Source of the DNA: JAKAWQ01 sp035509315
GTDB lineage: Bacteria > Pseudomonadota > Alphaproteobacteria > Acetobacterales > Acetobacteraceae
Assembly (NCBI GenBank): GCA_035509315.1
Contig: DATJLS010000054.1
Coordinates: forward strand, 124,001-188,000
Direction: 5' to 3'
Length of the DNA stretch: 64,000 bases
Below the pieces are notes generated by a model, which saw only the letters and a program-made list of their open reading frames with translations, made no database searches and had not been told where the DNA came from. Below, in pieces: positions 16,579 through 25,391 of the stretch (within the stretch, counting starts at the first letter, position 1; the number at the start of each line of letters is the position of its first letter). The position numbers and the translations under genes are program-made.

Positions 16579-17574
16579 TCAGGGCAGCGTTTGCGTCTGA
16601 TAAAAATACTGTGCCACTTTCGGATCGTCCGCCGTCGCCGTGGTCGCGACGACGTTGTCGAGTTGCATCGTCTTGGGCACGGCGGAGGCCCTCCCGCTCA
16701 GGATATCCACTGCGTACTGGACGGCAAGTGAGCCTTCTTTCGCCGGCTGCTGAATGATAAGCGTGGTGATGACGCCCTGCTTGAGCAGAGTCACCTCGTC
16801 AGGCTCGGCATCGTAGCCAACGACATCGACGCTTCCCTTCTTGCCTGCCGCGACCACAGCCTTGCCCACGCCCTCGGCCGAGAACACGTTGGTGCCGAAA
16901 ATCCCTTTGAGCTTGGGATATTTGAGCAGCAGGAGCTGGGCCTCGGTGAAGGCATTGGTGGGGCTATCGTCGTCGTACTCGATCGCGGCCACTTTCATGT
17001 TCGGGTATTTGGCGATCGCGGCGAGGAAGCCTTTCTGGCGTTCATCCGTGGTCGATATACCGGGTTTGACGTTGATCACAGCCACCTCACCCGTCTGATG
17101 GGCGAAGGCGGCGATTGCGTTCGCCGCGGCCTCGCCACCCTGAATATTGTTCGAGGTGATCTGGCTCTGAAGCAGCGAAGCGTCGGTGATTGTCGTGTCA
17201 ACGGCGATCACCGGGATATGAGCCTGCACGAACTGGCGGATCGGGTTGATCAGCGCCGTCGTGTCCGTCGGCGCGATCATCAGTGCCCCCGGATGCTTGG
17301 CAAGCAAAGCCTGGAGCACCGGGATCTGGGTCTCGGGCGAGAAGGAGGCGCCACCCTGCCAGATCAGCGGATAGCCGAGCTTCTTCGCTTCCGCCGCCGC
17401 GCCGCGCTGCATGGTGATGTAGAAGGCATCAGTGGTGATGCCGGGCACGAGCGCCAGAGTGGCGGGCCCGGCTGCCCAGGCGGCAGCCGGCGCGGTGGCG
17501 ATGGCGGCGGCCGCGAGGATGGCGCGGGCCAGCGACGTGGCACGGTTCCGGGTGGCCCTCTTTTGCCAAAACAT
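16579..17574 (-). CDS. Periplasmic sugar-binding protein of second ABC transporter
   Basis: A 331-residue type I periplasmic binding protein with a signal peptide ending near AAAWA/AGPATLALVPG. The mature fold shows MIAPTDTTAL, PVIAVDTTI, GEVAVINVKPG and DVVGYDAEPDE, typical of ribose- and fructose-binding proteins. The start is ATG at 17574, preceded by AGGAGG. It is the last of three minus-strand transporter genes in the order ATPase, permease, binding protein. It is more compact than the first binding protein in the window, and the two are only distantly similar, so different sugars are expected. Confidence 0.88.
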   Translation of the reverse strand: MFWQKRATRNRATSLARAILAAAAIATAPAAAWAAGPATLALVPGITTDAFYITMQRGAAAEAKKLGYPLIWQGGASFSPETQIPVLQALLAKHPGALMIAPTDTTALINPIRQFVQAHIPVIAVDTTITDASLLQSQITSNNIQGGEAAANAIAAFAHQTGEVAVINVKPGISTTDERQKGFLAAIAKYPNMKVAAIEYDDDSPTNAFTEAQLLLLKYPKLKGIFGTNVFSAEGVGKAVVAAGKKGSVDVVGYDAEPDEVTLLKQGVITTLIIQQPAKEGSLAVQYAVDILSGRASAVPKTMQLDNVVATTATADDPKVAQYFYQTQTLP

Positions 17575-17602
17575 GGTTTCCTCCTTACACTTGCCTTGTG
17601 GA

Positions 17603-18664
17603 TCAGGCGGCATCGATCAGCCGGTTGCGAAGCTGGTCAACGGCAACCGCGAAGATGAGGATCGCACCGACCGCGACCTGCTGCCAGAACGGCTGAACGC
17701 CCATCAGGATCAGGCCCGTCACCATCACGGTGATGACAAAGCTGCCAATCACCGTGCCGAGGATCGTGCCGCGCCCGCCGAACAGGCTTGCGCCGCCGAT
17801 CACCACGGCGGTGATCGCATCGAGCTCGTCATTCGCGCCGGCCTGCACAGAGGCGGAGGCGAACCGCGCCATCACCATCAGCCCCGCTACCGCAGCAAGG
17901 AATCCGGAAAGCATATAGACTTTCACCAGATGGCGCTCGACGCCGATGCCGGCGCGGGCGGCCCCGATCGGGTTCGAGCCGATTGCATAGGTTCTGAGAC
18001 CGAAGCGTGTCTCGGAGAGGAGGACAGCGGAGCCCACGCAAGCAACCGCGGTGACGAGCACGGTGACGGGCAACCACCCGCCGATCGCGTAGGAACCAAG
18101 CGTGCCGACGAGATCCGGAATAGAGCCGATATTCTCACCGTTGTTGAGCAGATAGATCCCGCCCGTGCACATGCTGAGCATGCCCAGGGTGACGACGAAA
18201 GGTGTAAGGCGGAGCCGGGTAATGGCCTGGCCGTTGAACCAGCCAACAAAGCTGCCCGTGGCCAGCGCGGCGGCGATGCCAGCCGCGATTTCGGCCGTCG
18301 TCCCGGCGTGAGCAGCGATCAGCGCCCGCATCACGAGGGCGCCGACCATACCCGAGAAACCGAGGATCGCGCCTACTGAAAGATCGATCCCGCCGGTAAT
18401 GATGACGAAGGTTTCGCCGAGCCCGAGCAGGAGATATTCGACCGCGAACTGGGAGGTTGCGAGCCAGTTTGCCCGGCTGAAGAAATCCGGGCTCGCAATC
18501 CCGAAAAGAATGACAAGGGCAAGCAGGATCAGGAGAGTCCAGAGCGTGCTCGCCCGCGAGAGGAATAGGGCGAGATGGCGGGTCGGCGGGGCGGCCGCGA
18601 AAGCCTCTGCTTCAGACTTGGCGGCCGTCCCGGGCGCCGGGCTACGCTCGAGGGGCTGGCTCAT
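17603..18664 (-). CDS. Sugar ABC transporter permease (FrcC/RbsC type)
   Basis: A 353-residue permease with the family signatures VIITGGIDLSVGAILG near residue 85, WFNGQAITRLRLTPFVVTLGM, and VVIGGASLFGGRGTILGTVIG in the C-terminal third. About eight to ten membrane helices are visible. It is a single domain, unlike the fused permease at 6511-8571, so it should work as a homodimer. The ATG overlaps the TGA of the ATPase gene by four bases, which points to coupled translation. Confidence 0.9.
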   Translation of the reverse strand: MSQPLERSPAPGTAAKSEAEAFAAAPPTRHLALFLSRASTLWTLLILLALVILFGIASPDFFSRANWLATSQFAVEYLLLGLGETFVIITGGIDLSVGAILGFSGMVGALVMRALIAAHAGTTAEIAAGIAAALATGSFVGWFNGQAITRLRLTPFVVTLGMLSMCTGGIYLLNNGENIGSIPDLVGTLGSYAIGGWLPVTVLVTAVACVGSAVLLSETRFGLRTYAIGSNPIGAARAGIGVERHLVKVYMLSGFLAAVAGLMVMARFASASVQAGANDELDAITAVVIGGASLFGGRGTILGTVIGSFVITVMVTGLILMGVQPFWQQVAVGAILIFAVAVDQLRNRLIDAA

Positions 18665-19476
18665 GCCGGCGCATCCGCCGTGGCCGCCAGGGCGCCGGTG
18701 ATGAGGGCGATGATGTCCTCGATTGTCATCGTCCGTGCCGCCCGGTCGGCGACCTTGCGGCCACGAAAAAGGACGATGATGCGATCACAAAGCGCGTGGA
18801 CCTGCGGCATGTTGTGGCTGACCAGAATGACAGGGATGCCGCGGGCGCGGACGCTCGCGATCAGCTCGCCCACTTTTGCCTGCTGAGCGACGCCGAGCGC
18901 CGCAGTGGGTTCGTCCATGAGAAGCAGGCGCGAGCCCCAGATCAGCCCGCGCGACACGGCGACCGCCTGGCGCTGGCCGCCGGAAAGGGAGCGGCAGGGC
19001 GTGCGAACCGATCCCACCCGGATGGCGGTGCGGCCGAGCTCCTCTTCCGCGCGGTGGCGCATTCCACGTTTGTCGAGCAGGCCGAGGCGCCCGAGGAAGC
19101 CGGGCCGGACCCGCTCCCTGCCGAGGAAGATATTGGCCCATATCGGAAGATCGAGCGCCAGCGCCAGGTCCTGATAGACCGTCTCGATCCCAGCCATCCG
19201 GGCTTCGAGTGCCGAGGCGAAACGGACCTCGCGCCCCGCCATCCGAAGCCGCCCGGAAGAGGGCCGGAGCGCGCCGGCGATGATATTGACGAGGGTCGAT
19301 TTTCCGGCGCCATTGTCGCCGACGAGGCCGATCACCTCGCCGGGATTCACAGTCAGGCTCACATCGGTAAGGGCATGGATCGGGCCGAAGGATTTGGAGA
19401 TTCCGACAACCTCGAGCACAGGAGCGGCGATATGAACGCCCGCTCCGGCCGTGGTTGGCTCGCTTGTCTGCTCCAT
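18661..19476 (-). CDS. Sugar ABC transporter ATPase, single domain (FrcA type)
   Basis: A 271-residue ATPase with one nucleotide-binding domain: Walker A GDNGAGKST, signature LSGGQRQAVAVSRGL, Walker B LLLMDEPTAALG and the switch His in LVSHNMPQ. Single-domain forms such as FrcA accompany fructose and some pentose systems, in contrast to the double-domain ATPase of the first transporter. ATG at 19476 is chosen because AGGAGG lies ten bases upstream; longer starts have no site. It opens the transporter operon and is divergent from the 6-phosphogluconolactonase gene, with 177 bases between them. Confidence 0.88.
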   Translation of the reverse strand: MEQTSEPTTAGAGVHIAAPVLEVVGISKSFGPIHALTDVSLTVNPGEVIGLVGDNGAGKSTLVNIIAGALRPSSGRLRMAGREVRFASALEARMAGIETVYQDLALALDLPIWANIFLGRERVRPGFLGRLGLLDKRGMRHRAEEELGRTAIRVGSVRTPCRSLSGGQRQAVAVSRGLIWGSRLLLMDEPTAALGVAQQAKVGELIASVRARGIPVILVSHNMPQVHALCDRIIVLFRGRKVADRAARTMTIEDIIALITGALAATADAPA

Positions 19477-19653
19477 CCTTCCCATCCTCCTGCGGCGGAT
19501 CCTTTCGGCGAACCGCCTTCCGAGCCGATAGCTCGGCTTTTGGTTATACACGGCCTGCGCGGGCGTCAAATCGGCTGGGCACATGCCCTTGCGGGGGTAG
19601 AAGTCGCCGGCCGGGTGTGATGTCGTCTCGTTTCGAAGGAAAAGGAGGATGGA

Positions 19654-20391
19654 TTGAGCCAGATGATGGGACGGATTGAAATCCTTGAGGATCCTCCTGC
19701 GCTCGCGCGACGCGCCGCCAGGTGGATGATGGAATCCGCGGCGCGAGCGGCACGAGATTTCCGCATCTGCCTATCCGGTGGCTCGACCCCGCGGCGGCTT
19801 TACGAGACTCTGGCCTCCGAGGAATTCGTGACAAGATTTCCGTGGCAGAGTGTCTCGTGGTACTGGGGAGACGAACGCTTTGTCCCCTATGACCATCCGG
19901 AAAGCAACTACCGCATGGTGCGCGAAGCGATGCTCGCGCGGGCTCCGGTGCCGGCGGCAAATATTCACCCTATCCCCGTTGATGGTGCGCCGGATGACGC
20001 GGCGCGGCATTACGAGCGCCGGCTGCAGGAGGATTACGGCGCAGCGGTGCTTGATCCGACACGGCCGTTGTTCGACATCATGCTGCTTGGGCTCGGCCCC
20101 GACGGACATACCGCATCGCTCATTCCGGGCGAGCCGGTGCTGGATGAGCGAAGGCAATGGGCCGCTGCCGTGTCGCATGGAAGGCCAGAGATCCGCATCA
20201 CGCTCACCTATCCGCCGATCGAGAGCAGCCGGCAGATCGCCTTCCTGGTCACAGGGGAGGAAAAGGCGGCGATCCTGAGCGAGATTCATGCCGGGGGAAG
20301 CGATGTTCCGGCGGCAAGGCTGAGGCCGGTGGGCGAGCTCATCTGGTTCGTCGATCGTGCGGCCGCCGCGAAACTTCCGCCCAGGGCATGA
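19654..20391 (+). CDS. pgl: 6-phosphogluconolactonase
   Basis: A 245-residue member of the DevB/NagB-like family. SGGSTPRRLYETL near residue 38, WYWGDERFVPYDHPESNYRM near 67 and LGLGPDGHTASLIPG near 146 are the family's three hallmark segments. It hydrolyses 6-phosphogluconolactone to 6-phosphogluconate in the oxidative pentose phosphate or Entner-Doudoroff route. TTG at 19654 is preferred because AGGAGG ends five bases before it; the ATG nine bases later is too far from that site. It is divergent from the second sugar transporter, which suggests that hexose imported there enters central metabolism through this step. Its TGA lies inside repeat copy D. Confidence 0.9.
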   Translation: MSQMMGRIEILEDPPALARRAARWMMESAARAARDFRICLSGGSTPRRLYETLASEEFVTRFPWQSVSWYWGDERFVPYDHPESNYRMVREAMLARAPVPAANIHPIPVDGAPDDAARHYERRLQEDYGAAVLDPTRPLFDIMLLGLGPDGHTASLIPGEPVLDERRQWAAAVSHGRPEIRITLTYPPIESSRQIAFLVTGEEKAAILSEIHAGGSDVPAARLRPVGELIWFVDRAAAAKLPPRA

Positions 20392-20468
20392 TGACCGGAG
20401 GTCTGAATCACGCGGGAAAAGAAATGCGGAGAGCGGGATAAGGGAGCGCGAGCGATCCCGTCCCGCTC
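20383..20468 (-). repeat. Dispersed palindromic repeat, copy D
   Basis: An inverted and shortened copy of 86 bp. Read on the minus strand it starts with the GAGCGGGA hairpin and ends with GGTCATCATGCCCT. The pgl stop codon at 20389-20391 is formed by its end. The spacer between the two arms is shorter than in copies A and B. Confidence 0.65.
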
Positions 20469-20561
20469 TCGCGTGCGCGGTAGGGTCATGCTCGAGAGGG
20501 CATAGCGCCGCGGAGCGGCCGCCTGGCGAACGGGGGTGGGTGGACAAAAGGGGCAAGGAGT

Positions 20562-20585
20562 CGTTATGTTTGGACGAACATAACG
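20562..20585. promoter_or_regulatory. Inverted repeat upstream of the aldehyde dehydrogenase
   Basis: CGTTATGTT at 20562-20570 and AACATAACG at 20577-20585 are perfect inverted repeats around TGGACG. The centre TGTTTGGACGAACA looks like a regulator site. It ends 35 bases before the start codon at 20621, so it could also form a leader hairpin. The regulator is unknown. Confidence 0.45.
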
Positions 20586-20620
20586 TCTGAAAACCAGCGC
20601 CCAAACGATGGAGGGATTTG

Positions 20621-22117
20621 ATGGACATTGCCACTTCCCAGGGAAGGCTGAGCCAGACCGCACGTGACTTCATCGCGCGCCGCCACAAGCTTCTCATCGA
20701 CGGCAAGTGGGTCGATGCCCATTCCGGACGCAGCTTCGCTGTCTTCGACCCTTCCAATGGCCAACAGATCGCCGAGGTCGCCGAGGGTGGCACGGCGGAT
20801 GTCGATGCGGCAGTGATCGCCGCTCGCCGCACCTTCGAGGAGGGACCCTGGGCGAAGATGACGCCTGTCGAGCGAGGCAAGCTTGTCTGGAAGCTCGGCG
20901 ACGTTCTCGAAGCCCACGCGGACGAGCTCGCCGAGATCGAATCGCTCGACAATGGCAAGCCGATCCGTGATGCGCGCGGGGTCGATCTGCCGTTCGGCTG
21001 CGAGCTCCTGCGCTACATGGGCGGCTGGTCCACCAAGATCACCGGCCAGAGCATCCCGATCTCCGCTCCGGGCGACTGGCACGCCTATTCACTGCGCGAA
21101 CCGGTCGGTGTCGTTGGCCAGATCATTCCCTGGAACTTCCCGCTGCTGATGGCGGTGTGGAAGATCGCGCCGGCGCTCGCCGCCGGCTGCACGGTCGTGC
21201 TCAAGCCGGCCGAGCAGACCCCGCTCTCCGCCATCCGCCTCGGCGAACTGATCCTGGAGGCGGGATTCCCGGCCGGTGTCGTGAATATCGTCACTGGTGA
21301 CGGCACCGCGGGTGCGGCCATTGCCGCGCATCCGGACGTGGACAAGGTCGCCTTCACCGGCTCGACCGAGGTCGGCAAGCTGATCGTTCAGGCTGCCGCG
21401 GGCAATCTCAAGAAGGTCTCGCTCGAGCTTGGCGGCAAATCCCCGGCGATCGTCTTCCCGGACGCCGATCTTTCGGTGGCGATCCCTGGCACCGCCTCGG
21501 GCATCTTCTTCAATATGGGCCAGTGCTGCACCGCCGGCTCGCGCCTCTTCGTGCATGAGCGCGTGTTCGACAAGGTGATGAGCGGCCTGACCGAGGAAGC
21601 CGCGAAGATCAAGATCGGACCTGGTCTCGATCCCACGACGAATATGGGGCCGCTCGTCTCCGAAGAGCAGTTCCAGCGCGTGACCGACTATCTCGAAAGT
21701 GGCCGCGCCCAGGGTGCGGAAGTGCTTACCGGGGGCAAGCGGCACGGCAATGAGGGTTATTTCGTCGAGCCGACTGTGCTGGCCCGAACCACGCCTGAAA
21801 TGAAAGTCGTGCGCGAGGAGATTTTCGGCCCTGTGGTCTGCGCGATGCCCTATGGCGACGACGATCTCGACCGCATCGCGAAAGAAGCGAACGCGACCGA
21901 GTACGGCCTCGCGGCTTCGATCTGGACGCGTGATCTCGGCATCGCCCACAAGCTCGCCCGCAAGCTGAAGGCGGGCTCGGTCTGGATCAATGTCCATAAT
22001 TTCAACGATGTGGCCTTGCCGTTCGGTGGCTACAAGCAGTCCGGCTGGGGGCGCGAGATGGGCTATGAGGCGATCGAGCTCTACACGGAAACGAAGGGCG
22101 TCGCGGCACGGCTTTAG
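20621..22117 (+). CDS. NAD(P)-dependent aldehyde dehydrogenase
   Basis: A 498-residue aldehyde dehydrogenase of the superfamily's class 1/2 type. It has the cofactor segment FTGSTEVGK, the catalytic general base in LELGGKSPAIVF near residue 265, the nucleophile Cys in NMGQCCTAGSR near residue 300, and EIFGPVV near 400. GGAGGG precedes the ATG at 20621. It oxidises an aldehyde to the acid; the substrate range cannot be read from sequence. It is followed by a small unknown gene and a second aldehyde dehydrogenase in the same direction. The three probably form one operon under the inverted repeat upstream. Confidence 0.9.
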   Translation: MDIATSQGRLSQTARDFIARRHKLLIDGKWVDAHSGRSFAVFDPSNGQQIAEVAEGGTADVDAAVIAARRTFEEGPWAKMTPVERGKLVWKLGDVLEAHADELAEIESLDNGKPIRDARGVDLPFGCELLRYMGGWSTKITGQSIPISAPGDWHAYSLREPVGVVGQIIPWNFPLLMAVWKIAPALAAGCTVVLKPAEQTPLSAIRLGELILEAGFPAGVVNIVTGDGTAGAAIAAHPDVDKVAFTGSTEVGKLIVQAAAGNLKKVSLELGGKSPAIVFPDADLSVAIPGTASGIFFNMGQCCTAGSRLFVHERVFDKVMSGLTEEAAKIKIGPGLDPTTNMGPLVSEEQFQRVTDYLESGRAQGAEVLTGGKRHGNEGYFVEPTVLARTTPEMKVVREEIFGPVVCAMPYGDDDLDRIAKEANATEYGLAASIWTRDLGIAHKLARKLKAGSVWINVHNFNDVALPFGGYKQSGWGREMGYEAIELYTETKGVAARL

Positions 22118-22125
22118 CCGATCCC

Positions 22126-22521
22126 GTGAGCGAGCCCGCGATCAAGGGTGAGCGTCTGACCACCTGGACGGTGGCGGCGGAGGGGGAGCGGGTGCTGCTC
22201 GGCTTCGAGGATGACGCCGGGCAGCACTGCGCCATCAGCCTGCCGATCGAGGTGTTGAGCGCTTTGATGATGACGATTCCGCGCATGCTTCGCGAGGCGC
22301 TTGCGGCGCGTCTCGATGGCGGGGCGCTCAGGATGATCCATCCGCTGGGTGACTGGCGCGTGGAACGGGCGATGGGAGCCGATGCCTCCCTTCTCAGTCT
22401 GGCGACGCCGGACGGGTTCGAGGTAACCTTCGCGCTGGCCACACCCGAGGCCGACCGCCTCGGGGAGATGTTGCGCTATTCGGCGGAGGCCGCCGCCATG
22501 CGCCCGCCGGTCGTCAATTGA
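22126..22521 (+). CDS. Small protein of unknown function between two aldehyde dehydrogenases
   Basis: 131 residues, no signal peptide, no membrane helix and no motif I recognise. It has a regular alpha/beta composition (TTWTVAAEGERVLLGFEDDAG, then AISLPIEVLSALMMTIPRML) and could be a small cytoplasmic accessory protein. The start is GTG at 22126, nine bases after the upstream stop. Its tight position between two aldehyde dehydrogenase genes suggests co-expression. Codon use looks like its neighbours, so it is likely a real gene. Confidence 0.7.
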   Translation: MSEPAIKGERLTTWTVAAEGERVLLGFEDDAGQHCAISLPIEVLSALMMTIPRMLREALAARLDGGALRMIHPLGDWRVERAMGADASLLSLATPDGFEVTFALATPEADRLGEMLRYSAEAAAMRPPVVN

Positions 22522-22552
22522 ACATCGTGATCCGATCGCAGGGAGAAAGTCC

Positions 22553-24043
22553 GTGACCGCAGACATTCTTGCCACCCGTCATCCCTTCCTCGATGGCAAG
22601 CCGAAACGGATGCTGATCGAGGGCAAATGGGTCGAAGCCGCTTCGGGCAAGACCTTCTCGACCCTCAATCCCTCCACCGGCGAAATGCTCGCCGAGGTGG
22701 CCGAGGGTGATGCCGAGGATATCGACCGGGCAGTGGCGGCGGCGCGGCGCGCCTTCACAGGGCCCTGGAGCAAGTTCAAGCCGTTTGAGCGGCAGAATCT
22801 GCTGCTGAAGCTCGCCGAACTGGTCGAGCGTCATTTTGACGAGCTCGCCGCCCTCGACACCCTCGATATGGGCGCGCCGATCGGCCGCACTCGGGGCAGC
22901 CGGCTGCGCGCCCTCGGTATGCTCCGCTACTATGCCGGCCAGGCCGTCTCGATCCATGGCGAGACGATCGAGAACTCGCTGCCCGGCGAATATGTCTCCT
23001 TCACGCTCAAGGAACCGGTCGGAGTCGTCGGCGCGATCATTCCCTGGAACTCGCCGCTCACGGCAACGATCTGGAAAATCGGTCCCGCGCTCGCGACCGG
23101 CTGCGCCGTCGTCCTCAAGCCGGCCGAGGAGGCGCCGCTGACGCCGCTTCGTCTCGGTGAGCTCTGCCAGGAGGCAGGGGTTCCTCCCGGGGTCGTGAAT
23201 ATCGTGCCCGGCTACGGGGAGACGGCGGGGGCAGCACTCGCGCGCCACATGGACGTGGACAAAGTGGCCTTCACCGGCTCCCACCTGACGGGCCAAAAGA
23301 TCATCGAGGCCTCTGCGGGCAACCTCAAGCGCGTCTCGCTCGAGCTCGGCGGAAAGTCGCCGGACGTGGTGTTCGCGGATGCCGATCTCGAAACGGCGGT
23401 GCCGGGCGCGGGCATGGCCGTGTTCGCCAACTCGGGCCAGATCTGCAGCGCTGGCACGCGGCTTTTCGTCGAGCGCAAGATCTATGACGAGTTCACCGCC
23501 CGGGTTGCAGCCTTCGGGAAGTCGCTGAAGGTGGGCGACAGCCGCGATCCCGAGACCCAGGTCGGCCCACTGGTTTCGGCCGAGCAGCTCGACCGCGTGA
23601 CCGGCTATCTTGCCATTGGCCGCCAGGAGGGTGCCCGCCCGCTCTCGGGCGGCGAGCGGCTGACAGAGGGCGCGATGGCCAAGGGCTATTTCGTCCCGCC
23701 GACAGTCTTTGCCGACGTGAAGGACGAGATGCGGATCGCCCAGGAGGAGATCTTCGGCCCTGTGATCTCGGCCATCCCCTTCACCGATATCGAGGAGGTG
23801 ATCGAGCGGGCCAACCGGACCAACTTCGGGCTTGGCAGCGGGCTCTGGACGCGCGACGTGAGCAAGGCTCACAAGCTCGCACGTGGCATCCGGGCGGGGT
23901 CGGTCTGGATCAATTGCTACCAGGCCATGGACCCGGCGGTGCCCTTCGGCGGCTACAAGATGAGCGGCTATGGCCGCGAGAGCGGCAAGCAGCACGTCGA
24001 GGAATATCTCAACGTCAAGTCGGTCTGGATCAAGACGGGCTAA
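22553..24043 (+). CDS. NAD(P)-dependent aldehyde dehydrogenase, second
   Basis: A 496-residue aldehyde dehydrogenase, clearly related to the first one of the operon but not a recent duplicate. Conserved parts are PWNSPLTATIWKIGPALA, FTGSHLTGQKI, LELGGKSPDVVF near residue 265, the nucleophile Cys in NSGQICSAGTR near residue 300, and EEIFGPVI. The first copy has two adjacent cysteines at the active site, while this one has Ile before the nucleophile. The start is GTG at 22553 with AGGGAG before it. Substrate unknown; phenolic or aliphatic aldehydes are typical. Confidence 0.88.
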   Translation: MTADILATRHPFLDGKPKRMLIEGKWVEAASGKTFSTLNPSTGEMLAEVAEGDAEDIDRAVAAARRAFTGPWSKFKPFERQNLLLKLAELVERHFDELAALDTLDMGAPIGRTRGSRLRALGMLRYYAGQAVSIHGETIENSLPGEYVSFTLKEPVGVVGAIIPWNSPLTATIWKIGPALATGCAVVLKPAEEAPLTPLRLGELCQEAGVPPGVVNIVPGYGETAGAALARHMDVDKVAFTGSHLTGQKIIEASAGNLKRVSLELGGKSPDVVFADADLETAVPGAGMAVFANSGQICSAGTRLFVERKIYDEFTARVAAFGKSLKVGDSRDPETQVGPLVSAEQLDRVTGYLAIGRQEGARPLSGGERLTEGAMAKGYFVPPTVFADVKDEMRIAQEEIFGPVISAIPFTDIEEVIERANRTNFGLGSGLWTRDVSKAHKLARGIRAGSVWINCYQAMDPAVPFGGYKMSGYGRESGKQHVEEYLNVKSVWIKTG

Positions 24044-24110
24044 GGGGGCTCGACCGCCCTGCTTCCCGGCTATACTGGAGCGGGTCGGCAGAGGAGAGGA
24101 GGAGTCCCCG

Positions 24111-24317
24111 ATGAAGCTCAGCGCCCGCAACCAGATCAAGGGCAAGGTGGTGAGCGTGGTGAAGGGCCAGACCACCGGTCATGTGCGCATCGATATCGGC
24201 AATGGCGTCGTCATCACGTCCTCGATCACCAACGAGGCGATCGACGAGCTTGCCCTGAAGGTGGGTGAGGACGCGGTGGCCGTCATCAAGGCCTCGGACG
24301 TGATGGTGGCGAAGTAG
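24111..24317 (+). CDS. Mop-type molybdenum-binding protein
   Basis: A 68-residue single TOBE/Mop domain starting MKLSARNQIKGKVVSV and containing GAVxxxVxIDIG-like (GHVRIDIGNGVVITSSIT) and AVAVIKASDVMVAK segments. Mop proteins assemble into hexamers that bind molybdate oxyanions. GGAGAGGAGGAG precedes the ATG. It is followed 10 bases later by an exported molybdopterin-domain protein, which supports a molybdenum theme in this small group. Confidence 0.9.
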   Translation: MKLSARNQIKGKVVSVVKGQTTGHVRIDIGNGVVITSSITNEAIDELALKVGEDAVAVIKASDVMVAK

Positions 24318-24327
24318 AGCTTTCATC

Positions 24328-24873
24328 GTGCACTCATGGCGCCGTCTTGCCGGAGGCGTGGTGGGGGCTCTGCTCGTTGTCTTTGCAGGACGCGGTTTCG
24401 CCGCTGCCCCGCCAGGTGCGGTCCCACTTTCAGGCGGGGAACCTGGCGATGGCGGAATCGTGGTGACGGACGGATTGGGGCATTCGTCCTTAGTGACCCC
24501 GACGGCTCTGGCAGGACTTCCCGCGGTCCCGCTTACCGTGTCATTCGAGACCGAGCACGGCCCCCGGCACGGACGCTTTGCCGGCCCGCTTCTTTGGACC
24601 GTGATGAGCCATTGCGGGATGACCGGCGACGGGGCGCCGCGCACTTTGGTTCATGAAACGCTGTTGGTGACCGGCAGCGACGGCTATACGGCTGCTATCG
24701 CGATGGGCGAGATCGCGCCGGTGTTCGAGGACAAGGAGGTGATCCTCGCCGATGAGATGGACGGGCACGCCCTTGCGCCGGGGCATTTCCGGATCATCGT
24801 GCCGGGGGACCGATATGGTGGGCGAGACGTACGCGACGTGGTCAGGATCCGGGTTCTGACGCCGCCACCCTGA
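24328..24873 (+). CDS. Exported protein with a sulfite-oxidase-like molybdopterin-binding domain
   Basis: The 181-residue protein has an N-terminal signal sequence, LAGGVVGALLVVFAGRGFAA, and then a short domain that resembles the oxidoreductase molybdopterin-binding fold. Examples are FAGPLLWTVMSHCGM and the C-terminal DRYGGRDVRDVVRIRV. The Cys in SHCGM is a possible molybdenum ligand, though it is not in the usual context. Related short proteins are found as periplasmic orphans. The start is GTG at 24328. It directly follows a Mop molybdate-binding gene, which is consistent with a molybdoprotein; the reaction is unknown. Confidence 0.6.
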   Translation: MHSWRRLAGGVVGALLVVFAGRGFAAAPPGAVPLSGGEPGDGGIVVTDGLGHSSLVTPTALAGLPAVPLTVSFETEHGPRHGRFAGPLLWTVMSHCGMTGDGAPRTLVHETLLVTGSDGYTAAIAMGEIAPVFEDKEVILADEMDGHALAPGHFRIIVPGDRYGGRDVRDVVRIRVLTPPP

Positions 24874-24878
24874 CTGGC

Positions 24879-25391
24879 CTACATGCTGCGGAAGCCGGGC
24901 GCGCTCAGCATCCGGATTGTGTCGATCACATTCTGCTGCTGCTGATTCTGCTGCGCCTGCTGGAGATTGGCCGCCGAAATCTCAGCTTGTTCGGCTTGCT
25001 TGATTGCCTCCAGCTTCTGCTGGGTCTGTGCCTGCCGTTCGCTCCGCGTCAGCGTGCCTTGGGTGATCTGGTCAGTCATCGTCTCGTAGGACGTGATCAA
25101 GGATTCGTACATCGGAGCGAGTTTCGGGTTGGCCTTCTCGTACGTCCGCACGGCGTCGTAGGCGCATTGGTTCCATTGGAGTTCGTGCGGTGCCAGGGCA
25201 TGTTCGGGGATGTTTGCGGCTTGCCTCGGGCTATAGCCATATGTCTGCGTGCAATTGTGCAGCGCAGTATCGAGCGTTGTACGGGCGCTCAGCAGCTCCG
25301 CGCTCGAGTAGGGTTGTGACGCTGGCTGCTGGCTCGCACAGCCGCAGGCAGCAAGCCCGCAGGCGAGCCAAAAGAACGGCTTAGCGTTCAT
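24879..25391 (-). CDS. Lipoprotein with Gln-rich coiled-coil C-terminus
   Basis: A 170-residue exported protein. The signal peptide MNAKPFFWLACGLAACGCAS carries a lipobox (LAAC), so it should be lipid-anchored. The second half is rich in Gln and Ala (QQKLEAIKQAEQAEISAANLQQ, then a glutamine run) and is predicted coiled-coil. Two Cys residues in the middle (HNCTQTY, WNQCAY) could form a disulfide. No family recognised. It converges with the molybdopterin-domain gene, five bases apart. Confidence 0.7.
   Translation of the reverse strand: MNAKPFFWLACGLAACGCASQQPASQPYSSAELLSARTTLDTALHNCTQTYGYSPRQAANIPEHALAPHELQWNQCAYDAVRTYEKANPKLAPMYESLITSYETMTDQITQGTLTRSERQAQTQQKLEAIKQAEQAEISAANLQQAQQNQQQQNVIDTIRMLSAPGFRSM

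Noticed and set aside
21089..24175. Long minus-strand open frames over the two aldehyde dehydrogenases
   Set aside because: Shadows of the plus-strand genes, with no motif of their own.
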